Positions 17,586-25,690 of a DNA stretch of 64,000 nucleotides are shown in pieces. The stretch is from a virus. The stretch is taken from positions 58,556 to 122,555 of IMG/VR virus record IMGVR_UViG_3300037042_006844; one strand, 5' to 3'. The position numbers were made by a program, and so were the translations under genes. Below the pieces are notes generated by a model, which was not told the origin of the DNA, made no database searches, and saw only the letters and a program-made list of their open reading frames with translations. The first letter of the stretch is position 1. The number at the start of each line of letters is the position of its first letter.

Positions 17586-17794
17586 TATATTTTCTCGACG
17601 AGGATTTGTTCCCCTAGTGATTTGTTCATGCAAACCTTTGTATTGCAAATCATACAAATCAAATTGGTAGATATTACACTGATGACTACTCCCTTCACTA
17701 GCCCCATCTCTTGCAAGCGTTGACTGTCTATTTTAATTTGAACTAGCTTGCCCTTCTCACCCAGCTTCAAATCGGTTAATCTACAGAGGCTCAT
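17585..17794 (-). CDS. FeoA-like SH3-fold protein
   Basis: A 69-residue protein matching the FeoA family over its full length: SLCRLTDLKLGEKGKLVQI, then RLQEMGLVKGVVISVI, and the terminal EQILVEKI. FeoA is a small cytosolic SH3-like partner of the FeoB ferrous-iron transporter. Two CxxC-like Cys (MICNTKVC) are unusual. No feoB is visible. Convergent with the cytochrome gene. Confidence 0.85.
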   Translation of the reverse strand: MSLCRLTDLKLGEKGKLVQIKIDSQRLQEMGLVKGVVISVISTNLICMICNTKVCMNKSLGEQILVEKI

Positions 17795-18039
17795 TAAATT
17801 TCAGTCAGTGTTTGATGAACGTGCCCTGTGGCAACTAGATTTTTTCTCGTAACATATGATCACTAGTTACAATTTTTTCTAAAATTACACCCTTAACTGA
17901 CGTATAAATAGATGCTACGATAAAATTTGCTAGCAACATGCGTTCTTGGTGGTATTTATCGTCCTATATGAATTAGACGTTTATTTTGGATTCCACAAAC
18001 ACTTTACTGTGTTTACCATGTATCTATCGTAACAAAAAT
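17795..18039. other. Intergenic region before tRNA array
   Basis: About 240 AT-rich bases, without a frame I can support. GTATAAATAGATGC (near 17901) is a T4-like late promoter lookalike on the plus strand, but no plus-strand gene follows. Confidence 0.3.
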
Positions 18040-18113
18040 TGGCAGGGGATGAAGGAATCGAACCTTCACTAGTTGATCCAAAGTCAACTGCACTACCATT
18101 ATGCAAATCCCCA
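18040..18113 (-). tRNA. tRNA-Gln(TTG)
   Basis: Canonical cloverleaf with loop CTTTGGA, acceptor GGGGAT paired to ATCCCC, T-loop TTCGATT, CCA encoded. Confidence 0.9.
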
Positions 18114-18126
18114 GTTCTAAAAAAAT

Positions 18127-18200
18127 TGGTGCGGGATGAGAGAATTGAACTCTCCACTCAACATTGGCAATGTCGTGTTATACCGATTAACTAATCCCGC
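18127..18200 (-). tRNA. tRNA-Gly(GCC)
   Basis: Acceptor GCGGGAT/ATCCCGC, loop TTGCCAA, T-loop TTCAATT, CCA encoded. Confidence 0.9.
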
Positions 18201-18204
18201 ACTA

Positions 18205-18292
18205 TGGAGTGTTGTGTAGGAATCGAACCTACTCCGTGTTTTACCACATCCGTTTTGCAGACGGCTGACTTCCCATTCGTCATCAACAACAC
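18205..18292 (-). tRNA. tRNA-Cys(GCA)
   Basis: Acceptor GTGTTGT/ACAACAC, anticodon loop CTGCAAA, T-loop TTCGATT, discriminator T and CCA encoded. It is long (88 bases) because of an enlarged variable region, unusual for tRNA-Cys. Confidence 0.8.
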
Positions 18293-18316
18293 AAATTAAA
18301 CACACCAAACTAAAAA

Positions 18317-18392
18317 TGGTGGACCTGACAGGGATCGAACCTGCTACATTCTGCTTGCAAAGCAGACGCTCTCCCAAATGAGCTACAAGCCC
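18317..18392 (-). tRNA. tRNA-Ala(TGC)
   Basis: Canonical: acceptor GGGCTTG/CAGGTCC, D-arm GCTCATTTGGGAGAGC, loop TTTGCAA, T-loop TTCGATC, CCA encoded. Confidence 0.92.
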
Positions 18393-18398
18393 AGAAAA

Positions 18399-18492
18399 TG
18401 GCGGAAGCGAAGGGTGCTGCCCCCTTAGTCGTTTTTTAGACGACGGCAGTTTAGCAAACTGCTGTGAAAACCTAACTATTCACGTCACTTCC
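18399..18492 (-). tRNA. tRNA-Ser(GCT)
   Basis: Loop TTGCTAA and a long class II variable arm (GTCGTC...CGAC). The T-loop is GGCAGCA instead of TTCGANN, with G at position 55. CCA encoded. Confidence 0.82.
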
Positions 18493-18498
18493 AAAAAA

Positions 18499-18590
18499 TG
18501 GCGGTATACAGAGGACTCCAACCCCAGCCCCTTGCGGGACCAATCTGATTTCGAATCAGTTCTAGCACGACTGTCTAGTTTATATACCAA
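18499..18590 (-). tRNA. tRNA-Ser(CGA)
   Basis: Loop TTCGAAA, long class II variable arm (TTGGTCCCGCAAGGGGCTGG), acceptor GGTATAT/GTATACC, CCA encoded. The T-loop region is degenerate relative to consensus. Confidence 0.8.
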
Positions 18591-18595
18591 AAATG

Positions 18596-18616
18596 GCGGA
18601 TGAGCCATGCTCCATA
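18596..18616 (-). repeat. tRNA 3'-end remnant beside HNH gene
   Basis: A short minus-strand fragment ending GGCTCATCCGCCA resembles a tRNA acceptor 3' strand with CCA. It directly follows the HNH stop, and may be a scar of the endonuclease insertion. Confidence 0.4.
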
Positions 18617-19123
18617 TTAAATTTTCTTTTCTACCGTATAACCGTTGTGTATAAGAACCTCTTTACACAATTTTATAAAATCTTCTACTAACAAATCGCC
18701 TTTTGCCATATTAGCTTCTTTACAAGCCAACCCTAAATTTGTTATTTCACATCCACCATTTTTCGACACAGGAATAATATGGTCACAATTATAGGTTTTT
18801 GGTTCTAATAAGTCAATCTTTCTTCCTGTTAAGTAACATACAGGAGTTTCTAACACTTTCTCTTTGAATTCTTTTGAAGAAAAGACTAGATCGGCTCTTT
18901 TTCCTTTACAATTTCTATTTCCATTTATAAAACTAAAATTGTCTTTTTTCCTTTTAAGAATTCCATTTAGAGTTTTTTTATAACTCTTAAATCTAATTTT
19001 TGACTTTTCTTTTTGTCCTATACCGCAATGATATGCTATAGTTCCTTTAGAACAACCTAAAAGTTTTCGTATTTCAGCATACGATCTGCCTTCACTTCTC
19101 AATCTTAATATGTTTTCTTTCAT
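18617..19123 (-). CDS. HNH homing endonuclease in tRNA array
   Basis: A 168-residue protein. The N-terminal helix-turn-helix (LRSEGRSYAEIRKLLGCSKGTIAYHCG) is followed by an HNH core: VCYLTGRKIDL, then YNCDHIIPVSKNGG, then NLGLACKEANMAKGD. These show the His/Asn/His and Cys pattern of group I-type HNH nucleases. It sits between tRNA-Ser genes. The flanking tRNA-Ser(TGA) has lost its encoded CCA and a CCA-containing remnant lies on the other side. An inverted repeat GTTCGAATA / TATTCGAAC is just upstream. Confidence 0.85.
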   Translation of the reverse strand: MKENILRLRSEGRSYAEIRKLLGCSKGTIAYHCGIGQKEKSKIRFKSYKKTLNGILKRKKDNFSFINGNRNCKGKRADLVFSSKEFKEKVLETPVCYLTGRKIDLLEPKTYNCDHIIPVSKNGGCEITNLGLACKEANMAKGDLLVEDFIKLCKEVLIHNGYTVEKKI

Positions 19124-19143
19124 ACTAATACATATGAAAGAGT

Positions 19144-19175
19144 TCGAATAAAAATCAATAAAAATATTCGAACCA
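19144..19175. repeat. Perfect inverted repeat upstream of HNH gene
   Basis: GTTCGAATA and TATTCGAAC flank a 14-base A-rich spacer. This could be a hairpin regulating the endonuclease mRNA, or part of its target junction. Confidence 0.6.
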
Positions 19176-19195
19176 GTATTTTTATTTTCAAAGAG

Positions 19196-19283
19196 CGGAA
19201 GCCAAGGGAATCGAACCCCTGCCGCCTTTCGACGGTTTAGTTTTCAAGACTAACGCAGCAAACCAACATCTGACCTGACTTCC
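19196..19283 (-). tRNA. tRNA-Ser(TGA), CCA not encoded
   Basis: Loop CTTGAAA, long variable arm, canonical T-arm (GGGG TTCGATT CCCT), acceptor GGAAGTC/GGCTTCC, but the 3' end reads G-CTC rather than G-CCA. This differs from its neighbours and coincides with the adjacent HNH insertion. Confidence 0.85.
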
Positions 19284-19289
19284 GTAAAT

Positions 19290-19364
19290 TGGTGGAGCCT
19301 AGCGGTTACGCTCCGCTGACCTCGCATTGCAAGTGCGATGTGTTACTATTAGCACCAAGACCCC
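19290..19364 (-). tRNA. tRNA-Ala(TGC), variant loops
   Basis: Acceptor GGGGTCT/AGGCTCC, loop CTTGCAA. The T-loop is AGCGTAA and the D-loop AATAGTA has no GG. CCA encoded. A second Ala(TGC) beside the canonical copy at 18317. Confidence 0.75.
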
Positions 19365-19373
19365 ATTAAACTG

Positions 19374-19451
19374 TGGTGCGAACGATGGGAGTCGAACCCA
19401 TACTGTAGAAATTTTAAGTTTCTTGTCTCCTTCCGTTGGACTACGTTCGCA
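19374..19451 (-). tRNA. tRNA-Leu(TAA), class I
   Basis: Stem AGAAA/TTTCT with loop CTTAAAA gives anticodon TAA. Variable region only five bases (ACAGT), whereas bacterial tRNA-Leu normally has a long arm. D-arm TCCAACGGAAGGAGAC is shared with the other Leu genes here. CCA encoded. Confidence 0.8.
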
Positions 19452-19456
19452 AAAAT

Positions 19457-19534
19457 TGGTAGCATCGACTGGATTCGAACCAGCACTGTTTTCATTTTGA
19501 GTGAAACGCCTCCTTCCAATTGGGCTACGATGCC
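19457..19534 (-). tRNA. tRNA-Leu(CAA), class I
   Basis: TTTCA CTCAAAA TGAAA gives anticodon CAA. D-arm CCCAATTGGAAGGAGGC, five-base variable loop, T-loop TTCGAAT, CCA encoded. The decayed TnpB element abuts its 5' end. Confidence 0.8.
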
Positions 19535-19790
19535 ATTATGAACTACCCACCCGCTAAAGCAAGTGGGTTTCCCCGTTGCTCTAACATTAGGGTTTCTATA
19601 GGGTAGTTCCTACCCTTTACAAACTCTGTTTTTGGAAATGAGAAGTCCAAGATATTCTTGGCCGCATTCACATCTCTATCGTGATTTGTGTTACAATTGA
19701 GAAAGTATCAAACTATTGTCAATGGGTCGCATTCATCCCAAACCCTATAGGGAATTGGGTTTTCTGCTCCCACAAAGATAAATTACAAAA
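19535..19790 (-). mobile_element. Decayed IS605-like element (TnpB remnant with omegaRNA-like ends)
   Basis: The minus strand carries the last part of a TnpB frame and, overlapping its end, the motif GCTTTAGCGGGTGGGTAGTTC, which resembles an IS605-family right end / omegaRNA 3' scaffold. At the other side GGGAGCAGAAAACCC with a CCCTATAGGG hairpin repeats the same scaffold style. No TnpA or full TnpB remains. Confidence 0.7.
19543..19707 (-). pseudogene. tnpB: tnpB C-terminal fragment
   Basis: The frame reads ...NCNTNHDRDVNAAKNIL... then stops at TAG 19543. The HDRDVNAAKNIL block is the RuvC-III motif and neighbouring Zn-finger end of TnpB nucleases. An in-frame TGA at 19708-19710 closes the frame upstream, so only about 54 codons remain. 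The nuclease cannot be functional. Confidence 0.85.
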
Positions 19791-19796
19791 AAATCG

Positions 19797-20357
19797 TCAA
19801 AACTTTTCGAGTGTGATTACGTCCAGCCCATTTTTCCATGCGTTTAGGTAATTCTCACTTTTTTGTTTGTTCCGCATATCCCACACGGTTGTTGCACCTA
19901 CGCACGGATCAATCAACTCAAGCAAACTTGGAGTCCAAGTCGGATCAACGATGTCTTCAAGAACTAAAATACCACCAGATTTAACTTTTGGCAAGTAGTT
20001 TTTCAAAAAGAACACCATCGACTCATATGAATGAGGACCGTCGTCTATCACTATATCAAAAAAATTGTTCTGAAACAAATTCGCGGATTCAATCGTGTAT
20101 CCGTCTCTTTGCATAAACGTAATTCGACTTTTGTCTACGAAATTACAATCGTTTATGTCCATCCCATATATTTGGGCATTTGTAAAAAAATCTCTCCATG
20201 TTGTGATCGATCCGCCGCTTCCGACTCCCAACTCTAGCACGTTTGCTGTGGAGTGTTGTCTAGGAGAAAAGAGTTTATCATAAAACTCGTCATAATATCC
20301 TAAAACTTCTTTGTCGGTTCGCGGTCCTATTTGAATTGAAAACTCTTTGAATGTCAT
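19797..20357 (-). CDS. SAM-dependent methyltransferase
   Basis: A 186-residue class I methyltransferase: motif I NVLELGVGSGGSITTW (about residue 41), YGMDIND (about 66), FDIVIDDGPHSYESM (about 100) and GGILVLEDI (about 130). It belongs to the same subfamily as the pair at 37699 and 38330 (macrolide/sugar O-methyltransferase-like, DDGSH motif). The start at 20357 is preferred because the longer frame would overlap tRNA-Leu(TAG). It sits inside the tRNA array. Confidence 0.82.
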   Translation of the reverse strand: MTFKEFSIQIGPRTDKEVLGYYDEFYDKLFSPRQHSTANVLELGVGSGGSITTWRDFFTNAQIYGMDINDCNFVDKSRITFMQRDGYTIESANLFQNNFFDIVIDDGPHSYESMVFFLKNYLPKVKSGGILVLEDIVDPTWTPSLLELIDPCVGATTVWDMRNKQKSENYLNAWKNGLDVITLEKF

Positions 20358-20394
20358 ATGTTCAACAATACATAGATCGTCAATAACTAAAAAG

Positions 20395-20472
20395 TGGTGG
20401 CACCGACAGGATTTGAACCCGCACATTTTCCGGTCTAAACGGAACGTCTCCTTCCAGTTGGACTACAGTGCC
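20395..20472 (-). tRNA. tRNA-Leu(TAG), class I
   Basis: TTCCG TTTAGAC CGGAA gives anticodon TAG. D-arm TCCAACTGGAAGGAGAC, short variable loop, T-loop TTCAAAT, CCA encoded. Confidence 0.8.
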
Positions 20473-20484
20473 TCTAGTAAAAAA

Positions 20485-20562
20485 TGGTGGTGATGACTGG
20501 ATTCGAACCAGCACTGTTTACCTCCTCAAGGTAACGCCTCCTTCCAATTGGGCTACATCACC
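20485..20562 (-). tRNA. tRNA-Leu(GAG), class I
   Basis: TTACC TTGAGGA GGTAA gives anticodon GAG. Same D-arm as tRNA-Leu(CAA), variable loop ACAGT, CCA encoded. Confidence 0.82.
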
Positions 20563-20572
20563 GATCTTAAAA

Positions 20573-20650
20573 TGGTCCACCCGCACAGATTTGAACTGTG
20601 GTTATTCTTGCTCCCAGGGCAAGTGCCATACCAGGCTAGGCGACGGATGG
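20573..20650 (-). tRNA. tRNA-Pro(TGG)
   Basis: CTTGC CCTGGGA GCAAG, acceptor CCATCCG/CGGGTGG, T-loop TTCAAAT, CCA encoded. Confidence 0.88.
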
Positions 20651-20656
20651 AATAAA

Positions 20657-20730
20657 TGGTAGGCAGTAGTGGAGTCGAACCACTCATTTACGGATGTAAA
20701 CCGAACGTTATACCGATTAACTAACCGCCC
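20657..20730 (-). tRNA. tRNA-Val(TAC)
   Basis: Loop TTTACAT, acceptor GGGCGGT/ACTGCCT, T-loop TTCGACT, CCA encoded. One mismatch in the anticodon stem. Confidence 0.8.
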
Positions 20731-20765
20731 ACACTAAAATTGTTAACTGTCACTACATTTCAACT

Positions 20766-20871
20766 TTACCGCCATATGGGTTCTGCTTTCGGCATATCAC
20801 CCAGTGACCGATCAAGTGTTTTGCTTTTCAGCGGGGACACCAGAGAGAGTTTCAACCCCAACCACATATAC
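20766..20871 (-). ncRNA. Conserved leader element, copy 1 (candidate structured RNA)
   Basis: Between a strong promoter and tRNA-Val. The core TGGGTGATATGCCGAAAGCAGAACCCA can pair TGGGT with ACCCA and GCC with GGC downstream, suggesting a compact hairpin or pseudoknot. A second copy with the same core precedes the methyltransferase/tRNA unit at 39 kb. No known RNA family is assigned. Confidence 0.55.
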
Positions 20872-20899
20872 ATCTTACCATATCTCACCAACTTGTCAA
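20872..20899 (-). promoter_or_regulatory. sigma70-type promoter of tRNA array
   Basis: Minus strand TTGACA, 16-base spacer, TAAGAT. It lies directly downstream of a terminator, so it likely starts the transcript through the tRNA-Val to tRNA-Gln block. Confidence 0.75.
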
Positions 20900-20924
20900 C
20901 AGGCTTTTTGCAAAACATTTCAAC

Positions 20925-20958
20925 AAAAAAACCGTTGGTCATTTTAAGACCAACGGTT
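20925..20958 (-). terminator. Terminator upstream of tRNA array promoter
   Basis: ACCGTTGGTC / GACCAACGGT stem, followed by T7 on the minus strand. Confidence 0.85.
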
Positions 20959-21112
20959 ACTTGAGAATGTTCGGGAAAAAGCAACCATCAGCCTCAGGTC
21001 AAACTAGGTTGACCCGCGAGCACTAACAAGGATGATTGCAGACTGTTTTTCATGTTCATTAATACATATAACGAAAATTTGAAAAACGTTAAAAATTTCT
21101 GTATTTACACAA

Positions 21113-21142
21113 CAAAAAACCGTTGGATTGCTCCAACGGTCG
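21113..21142 (-). terminator. Terminator after barrel protein gene
   Basis: CCGTTGGA / TCCAACGG stem followed by a T-run on the minus strand, 27 bases past the stop of the gene at 21169. Confidence 0.85.
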
Positions 21143-21168
21143 CGGAAATGGATTGATAATCTATTATC

Positions 21169-21873
21169 TTAGAATGTCAATCTGAGACCCGCACAATACA
21201 CCAAATCGTTTTCAAACTGCTTTAGTGCAAATGCTTTAGTTGTGGTTTGCCAATTGCCATTGTCATACCAAGCAACTTCGGCGTATGGGGTAACTGTTCC
21301 CCATTTATATGCAAACGGACGAGTCAACGTTGCCTTGGCATTCAAAGCTTCGTAGTCAGTCATCTTGCCCCATTCGACTGCTGGAGTAAGAACCAGACCG
21401 AGGAAGAGTTTTTGAGCACGTTCAGCACCCACAAAATAACCATTCTGATTTAGTTCAAAATTGAATGCTCCACGAACATATGGGGTGATCCAAGGGTTCG
21501 CAATCGCCAGCTTTGCGCCAGCTTCGGTTGAATTTCCGATGCCACTTGACACGGTTTGATGGCGCAGAACAGTTGCATCTGCACGAAACGAGATGTTGGT
21601 TGAGACTGGAAGGCTTCTGCCAAGACCCAACAACCAGTGGCTTTGATCTTGACTGCCATTTGCCAATAGCAATCCGCTGACATACACATCAGCATACTTG
21701 AGTGATTTCACTGCACCAATTCCGGCGTATGGAGTATCGGTGGCATAGGTAACGCCGTTAACCACGTATGCAGTTGTATAACCACCTTCGACGGCAACAG
21801 TTGCGACATCTGCCGCACGGACAATAGTTACAGCCGCCAGTAGTGTTAATACGAACAATGTTAGTTTCTTCAT
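21169..21873 (-). CDS. Outer-membrane beta-barrel-type protein
   Basis: A 234-residue protein with a clear signal peptide (MKKLTLFVLTLLAAVTIVRA, cleavage after ARA/AD) and alternating hydrophobic strands throughout. It ends in an aromatic strand LVYCAGLRLTF, the C-terminal Phe signature of Bam-inserted barrels. It would be placed in the host outer membrane. Phage-coded barrels can block superinfection or change permeability; this role is inferred. It has its own terminator and a long upstream leader. Confidence 0.75.
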   Translation of the reverse strand: MKKLTLFVLTLLAAVTIVRAADVATVAVEGGYTTAYVVNGVTYATDTPYAGIGAVKSLKYADVYVSGLLLANGSQDQSHWLLGLGRSLPVSTNISFRADATVLRHQTVSSGIGNSTEAGAKLAIANPWITPYVRGAFNFELNQNGYFVGAERAQKLFLGLVLTPAVEWGKMTDYEALNAKATLTRPFAYKWGTVTPYAEVAWYDNGNWQTTTKAFALKQFENDLVYCAGLRLTF

Positions 21874-22151
21874 AGTCTATCTTACTTATCTTTCTTTTTG
21901 TTGTGTTTGTTGTTGTTTAGAACTGCTCACCACATCAACATTTTTTACCACTATCGTTTTTTGGACAATAGTAGGATTGTTGTTGTGTGTTGCACAGTCC
22001 TCCGTTTTTAGAAACTATGCAGCACCCACTGCTTAGTCCAAAAAATCTGCTAAAAAATCGTCTAACGTATCCTAACATAAAGCATCCTTTCATACTACAT
22101 TGTGGCAATATATATCATTGCGTATGCTATAGATATGTTTTATTTTGGGAC
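21874..22151. other. Long leader region of barrel gene
   Basis: About 280 bases without a supported frame. The minus strand contains CTATTGTCC...GATAG and GGTGCTGCATAG-type short repeats, and a purine-rich AAAGATAAGTAAGATAGACT before the ATG. A regulatory RNA is possible. I see no clear promoter. Confidence 0.35.
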
Positions 22152-22487
22152 TCAGGATTGCTTGCGAAGCTTGCGTTGAATGGTTTTATCTTTTTCTGGC
22201 ATGTAGGCATAGAACGCAGTATTCTTCGTAGAATCTTCTTCAAGAATGCGAATCGTGTCCATAGAAATACCAGCAATTTTTACTATTGCGCTTCGAATAA
22301 ATTCAAAATTGCTGCTACCAGAAGTTATGATGCCCATGCCATAAGCTAGTGGACGATAACTGACTTCTTGAATTCCATAATGATTTTTCAAGGTATTGCG
22401 AACCAATGTTTTCAACCCATCGTTGAAAACAGCAGCAGCAATTTCTTGCATACTCATATTGTTGTTTATAATGATACTGTCATTCAT
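22152..22487 (-). CDS. Unknown protein (111 aa)
   Basis: A 111-residue protein of mixed alpha/beta type. MSMQEIA (residue 11) is an alternative start. It is preceded by TTGACG and TATAAT on the minus strand, though with a short 14-base spacer. Function not recognised. Confidence 0.65.
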   Translation of the reverse strand: MNDSIIINNNMSMQEIAAAVFNDGLKTLVRNTLKNHYGIQEVSYRPLAYGMGIITSGSSNFEFIRSAIVKIAGISMDTIRILEEDSTKNTAFYAYMPEKDKTIQRKLRKQS

Positions 22488-22526
22488 ACATGCTTATATT
22501 ATACCGAATTTTGTTTCCGTCAAGAG

Positions 22527-22562
22527 AAAAAAATACACCCGCCCGAAAGCAGGTGTATTTTC
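22527..22562 (-). terminator. Terminator after long structural-type gene
   Basis: AAATACACC / GGTGTATTT stem with a GC loop and T-run on the minus strand, just past the stop at 22585. Confidence 0.85.
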
Positions 22563-22584
22563 GTTATAAAACTGAATTTAGATT

Positions 22585-25500
22585 TTAGAAAAATTTTCTA
22601 TAGTCTGAGAGCGAAAACCCTTCGCCCCAAGCTTTTCGCTTTGGTTCTGGCTTTGCCTCCGGGCGAGTTGCTTTTGTTGCTGCGCCCAATGTTTTAGATG
22701 TGTCTGTTGGCCCATCTGCTGGTTTCTCTGCTGGTTTCTCTGCTTTGCCAGCAGAAACGGCTGTGTTATAAATATTTTTTGGATTTTTGCGGTTAAACAC
22801 TTGACGCAACGATCCAGCCACCGCAATGATGTCGGTCATAGCTTTTGTCAATTCTGTATTGAATGTCATAATCTCATTGCTGGTAACTTCTTTAAGAAAG
22901 TCCTTGTCTGCTTCAAGTTCTTTTTTAATGGCAGCGGGATTGCCAACGCTTTGTTGGAAACCAGCCGAGCTTTTTACAATGGAATTATAAACTGAGTTCA
23001 GAAAAACTTTCAGTGCAACCAAACCTTTTGCATCGGTTGCTTTTGCTGCCATCAAAGTTTGAAGACGTTGCGGCAAATTTTTGAATACAGTGTCTGCTTT
23101 CAACGTTGCAAGTTGTTTGCTCAACTCGGGATTGCTATAACCAGTTGCTCCCGCTGCTGGTTTTGCACCTGCTGGTGCGCCAGCTTCTTTGAACACGTTC
23201 GGCTCTTCTTGATCCTCATCTCGCTCTTTTCGCTCTTTCCGAATTGGCATTCCCGCTGGCGCAGTTCCCGCTGGCTTTGGAGCGGGTGCTGGTGCTGCTG
23301 CTGGAGCGGATGCTGTTGGTGATCCAAGCAAATCTAAACCTTGTGTTGCTTTATCGACAATAGGGTTGACTTTACCATCCGTCTTTTTATTGACCACAAC
23401 GTCACCCAGAGTATAGATATTGGTTGCCAAATCACGCAACACTGGTTTTGTCAATGTCGTTGGATTTGTGCGGTTCAACAATTCTCCAAGATCGATCATG
23501 CGTGACAAAAACACTTTGACAGTTTTGATTTTGTTTGCGTCCAATGGAGTGTTACCACCTGGCAATGCTGCTGGAGGAGTTCCTGGAGGAGGAGTTGCTG
23601 GATTTGGGTCTTTCGGAGGATCAACTGGAATGGTTTTTGGATCAGTTGGTGCCGTTGGACTTGGATTAGGGTTGGCGGGCGTAGGCGTTTCTGTTGGAGG
23701 AACGGTCAACGGTTCTGGCAACGGCTTGCTTGCTTCGGGAGTTGCGCCATACAGCCAGCTTCTAACCTTCGTCAAATATGGATAAACGCCAGGGAATACT
23801 TTGTCTTTGGTTTTGAAAAAGTCCAGAATGTCTTTCTCGGTTTTCATACCAAGCTGACTTTCCATATTATTCAAAAATTTCAAATAATCGCTCTCAACTT
23901 GTTTGTAATCGAGTCGGGCATTTTTACCACCGACTTTTGGACCACCAAACATGAAATTCTTTGCAGCGGTCAATGGGTTGGCTTCTGAAATAATTGCCAA
24001 TCCAGTTCCGTCTGCTTTCAATTCGGCTTTGAGGTAATCAATTTCGGCTTGTTGTTTTGACACCGCTCGCTCTTGCAATCCAAACTTTTTCTTCAAAGCA
24101 CCAGTAACACCTTTGCGCATCATTTGGTTTGCAACGTTCGGGTTCGCCAACAATGCTTGTGCCTCTGCTGGAGTGGTAACGTTATTTAACCAACCGTTAA
24201 TTGCTCGTTGAGGAATTCCAGTCTGTTGTTCTGCGCCCTTGATATCACTGAAATCACGCAACGCATTCAATGCCGAAATTTTTGGTTGCAACGCTGCCAT
24301 ATTAACACTGGTTGGAGCCATTGCTGCTGCTGCTGCGCCGCCTCCTGGCAAACCTTGATTTGCAGCCAACGCAGACACATTGTTGGGGTCTGTGCCAGCT
24401 AATGGATATTCTCCAGTTGGTTGCGCGTCAAGGGAAGCTTGAGCTGGGTCTGTTGTTGCGAATGGATATGCTCCAGGGCCTTCACCATCAACGGGTGCTA
24501 CTGGTGCTGCGGATGTTACGGCATCGTCACCCGTGGCTGGAACATCCGTCCCAGCCATACTCGAAGCATCGCCAGTCTCGCCAGTAGCAGGAGTGTCGCC
24601 AATGCTATACTCTGCTTCTGGATCTGGAACGGGTTCGGAATACGGAACGTCTGTTCCCGCTGCTTGTGAAGGATCGGTGGTTCCAGTTACACCACTAGCT
24701 GGATCATCACCGATGCTATAATCTGCGGCTGGACTTGCTGGACCTGGCAATGCGGCTCCACCTGGATCGGCACCACCCAGCCAGCCAGCAATTTGGTCAT
24801 AAAACATACCCAGCAATTTACCAACGGCAATACCAGAACCAGACACCATTGCACCTTTCGCAGCAGCTTGAGCAGGAGTTTCACCTTTGACCATGCCCAA
24901 AAGAGTTCTTAAAGCTGTGCCGATCAAGAATTTTTTAAGAAGCGGAATAGCCACCAAGGCTCCGCCTCCGCTAGAAAGTGCCATAACAGACACCAAACCT
25001 CCCACAATCATATTGGATAGTGTAGGATGTTGACGAGCAAAAATACCCAACTCGTCGAGAATATTGTCGGCACCTTTAACCAGACCAGTGCTGCGCAATT
25101 TATCGATCAACTGTTGAATGTGACCCATACCAGCTTGAACTTCTGCCGGTGTAGGAGGAGCACTCAACTTGGGATTTTTGGAAAGATTGGCGAAACGTTT
25201 ACCAATCAAAGCACCAACTTTATCAATATTGACTGGATTGGTTTTTTGATCTTCGGCAGTCGGTGTAAATGGACTTGGTCCACCACCAACAATTTTCTCC
25301 GTATTCTTTTTGAGAGTGCCAAACAAATTTTGAACCATTTGTTGGTTTTTAGCATCGCCAAACCCCTTGCCTAGCGGCGTTGTCATGTAGGATTTGGCAC
25401 GGGCTAAACCACGTTGGAAAATATCTTCTTTTAGAACTGGGTGCTCATTAAGATATTCGCACAAAATATCTACTTGAATGTCGTGAGCAGTTTGTTCACC

Positions 25501-25650
25501 CAACTGAATAGCGTAATACAGGTTTTGTTTTTTGTCCAAACCTGAATAAATTTCAGAGAGTAGTTTTTTAGAAGTGGATTGTGAAGCAACGAACTCGGTG
25601 ACGAGATTCCTTACTAAAGTATCTTTTGCTAGTTGTTTGAATTGTGCCAT
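22585..25650 (-). CDS. Very long Pro/Ala/Thr-rich protein, probable virion component
   Basis: A 1021-residue protein. The N-terminal 130 residues are helical and charged. A hydrophobic, Gly-rich segment lies at about 210-290, which could insert in a membrane. It is followed by low-complexity repeats of YSIGD-P-[A/S]-G-x-TG...AGTDVP type (about 300-420). Two further helical domains are separated by long Pro-rich linkers (about 640-720, 790-850, 960-1010). I do not recognise a family. Size, linker style and lone-gene status suggest a virion, ejected or internal protein. ACATATTTATG overlaps the start codon. Confidence 0.7.
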   Translation of the reverse strand: MAQFKQLAKDTLVRNLVTEFVASQSTSKKLLSEIYSGLDKKQNLYYAIQLGEQTAHDIQVDILCEYLNEHPVLKEDIFQRGLARAKSYMTTPLGKGFGDAKNQQMVQNLFGTLKKNTEKIVGGGPSPFTPTAEDQKTNPVNIDKVGALIGKRFANLSKNPKLSAPPTPAEVQAGMGHIQQLIDKLRSTGLVKGADNILDELGIFARQHPTLSNMIVGGLVSVMALSSGGGALVAIPLLKKFLIGTALRTLLGMVKGETPAQAAAKGAMVSGSGIAVGKLLGMFYDQIAGWLGGADPGGAALPGPASPAADYSIGDDPASGVTGTTDPSQAAGTDVPYSEPVPDPEAEYSIGDTPATGETGDASSMAGTDVPATGDDAVTSAAPVAPVDGEGPGAYPFATTDPAQASLDAQPTGEYPLAGTDPNNVSALAANQGLPGGGAAAAAMAPTSVNMAALQPKISALNALRDFSDIKGAEQQTGIPQRAINGWLNNVTTPAEAQALLANPNVANQMMRKGVTGALKKKFGLQERAVSKQQAEIDYLKAELKADGTGLAIISEANPLTAAKNFMFGGPKVGGKNARLDYKQVESDYLKFLNNMESQLGMKTEKDILDFFKTKDKVFPGVYPYLTKVRSWLYGATPEASKPLPEPLTVPPTETPTPANPNPSPTAPTDPKTIPVDPPKDPNPATPPPGTPPAALPGGNTPLDANKIKTVKVFLSRMIDLGELLNRTNPTTLTKPVLRDLATNIYTLGDVVVNKKTDGKVNPIVDKATQGLDLLGSPTASAPAAAPAPAPKPAGTAPAGMPIRKERKERDEDQEEPNVFKEAGAPAGAKPAAGATGYSNPELSKQLATLKADTVFKNLPQRLQTLMAAKATDAKGLVALKVFLNSVYNSIVKSSAGFQQSVGNPAAIKKELEADKDFLKEVTSNEIMTFNTELTKAMTDIIAVAGSLRQVFNRKNPKNIYNTAVSAGKAEKPAEKPADGPTDTSKTLGAATKATRPEAKPEPKRKAWGEGFSLSDYRKFF

Positions 25651-25690
25651 AAATATGTCTGGTTAACATATAAATATATGAAAAATTGAG

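Noticed and set aside
17901-17914. T4-style TATAAATA late promoter on the plus strand
   Set aside because: No plus-strand gene follows it; likely chance in an AT-rich gap.
20766-20871. Known riboswitch or ribozyme (preQ1, hammerhead, twister)
   Set aside because: None of the core motifs of these families match; left as an unnamed element.
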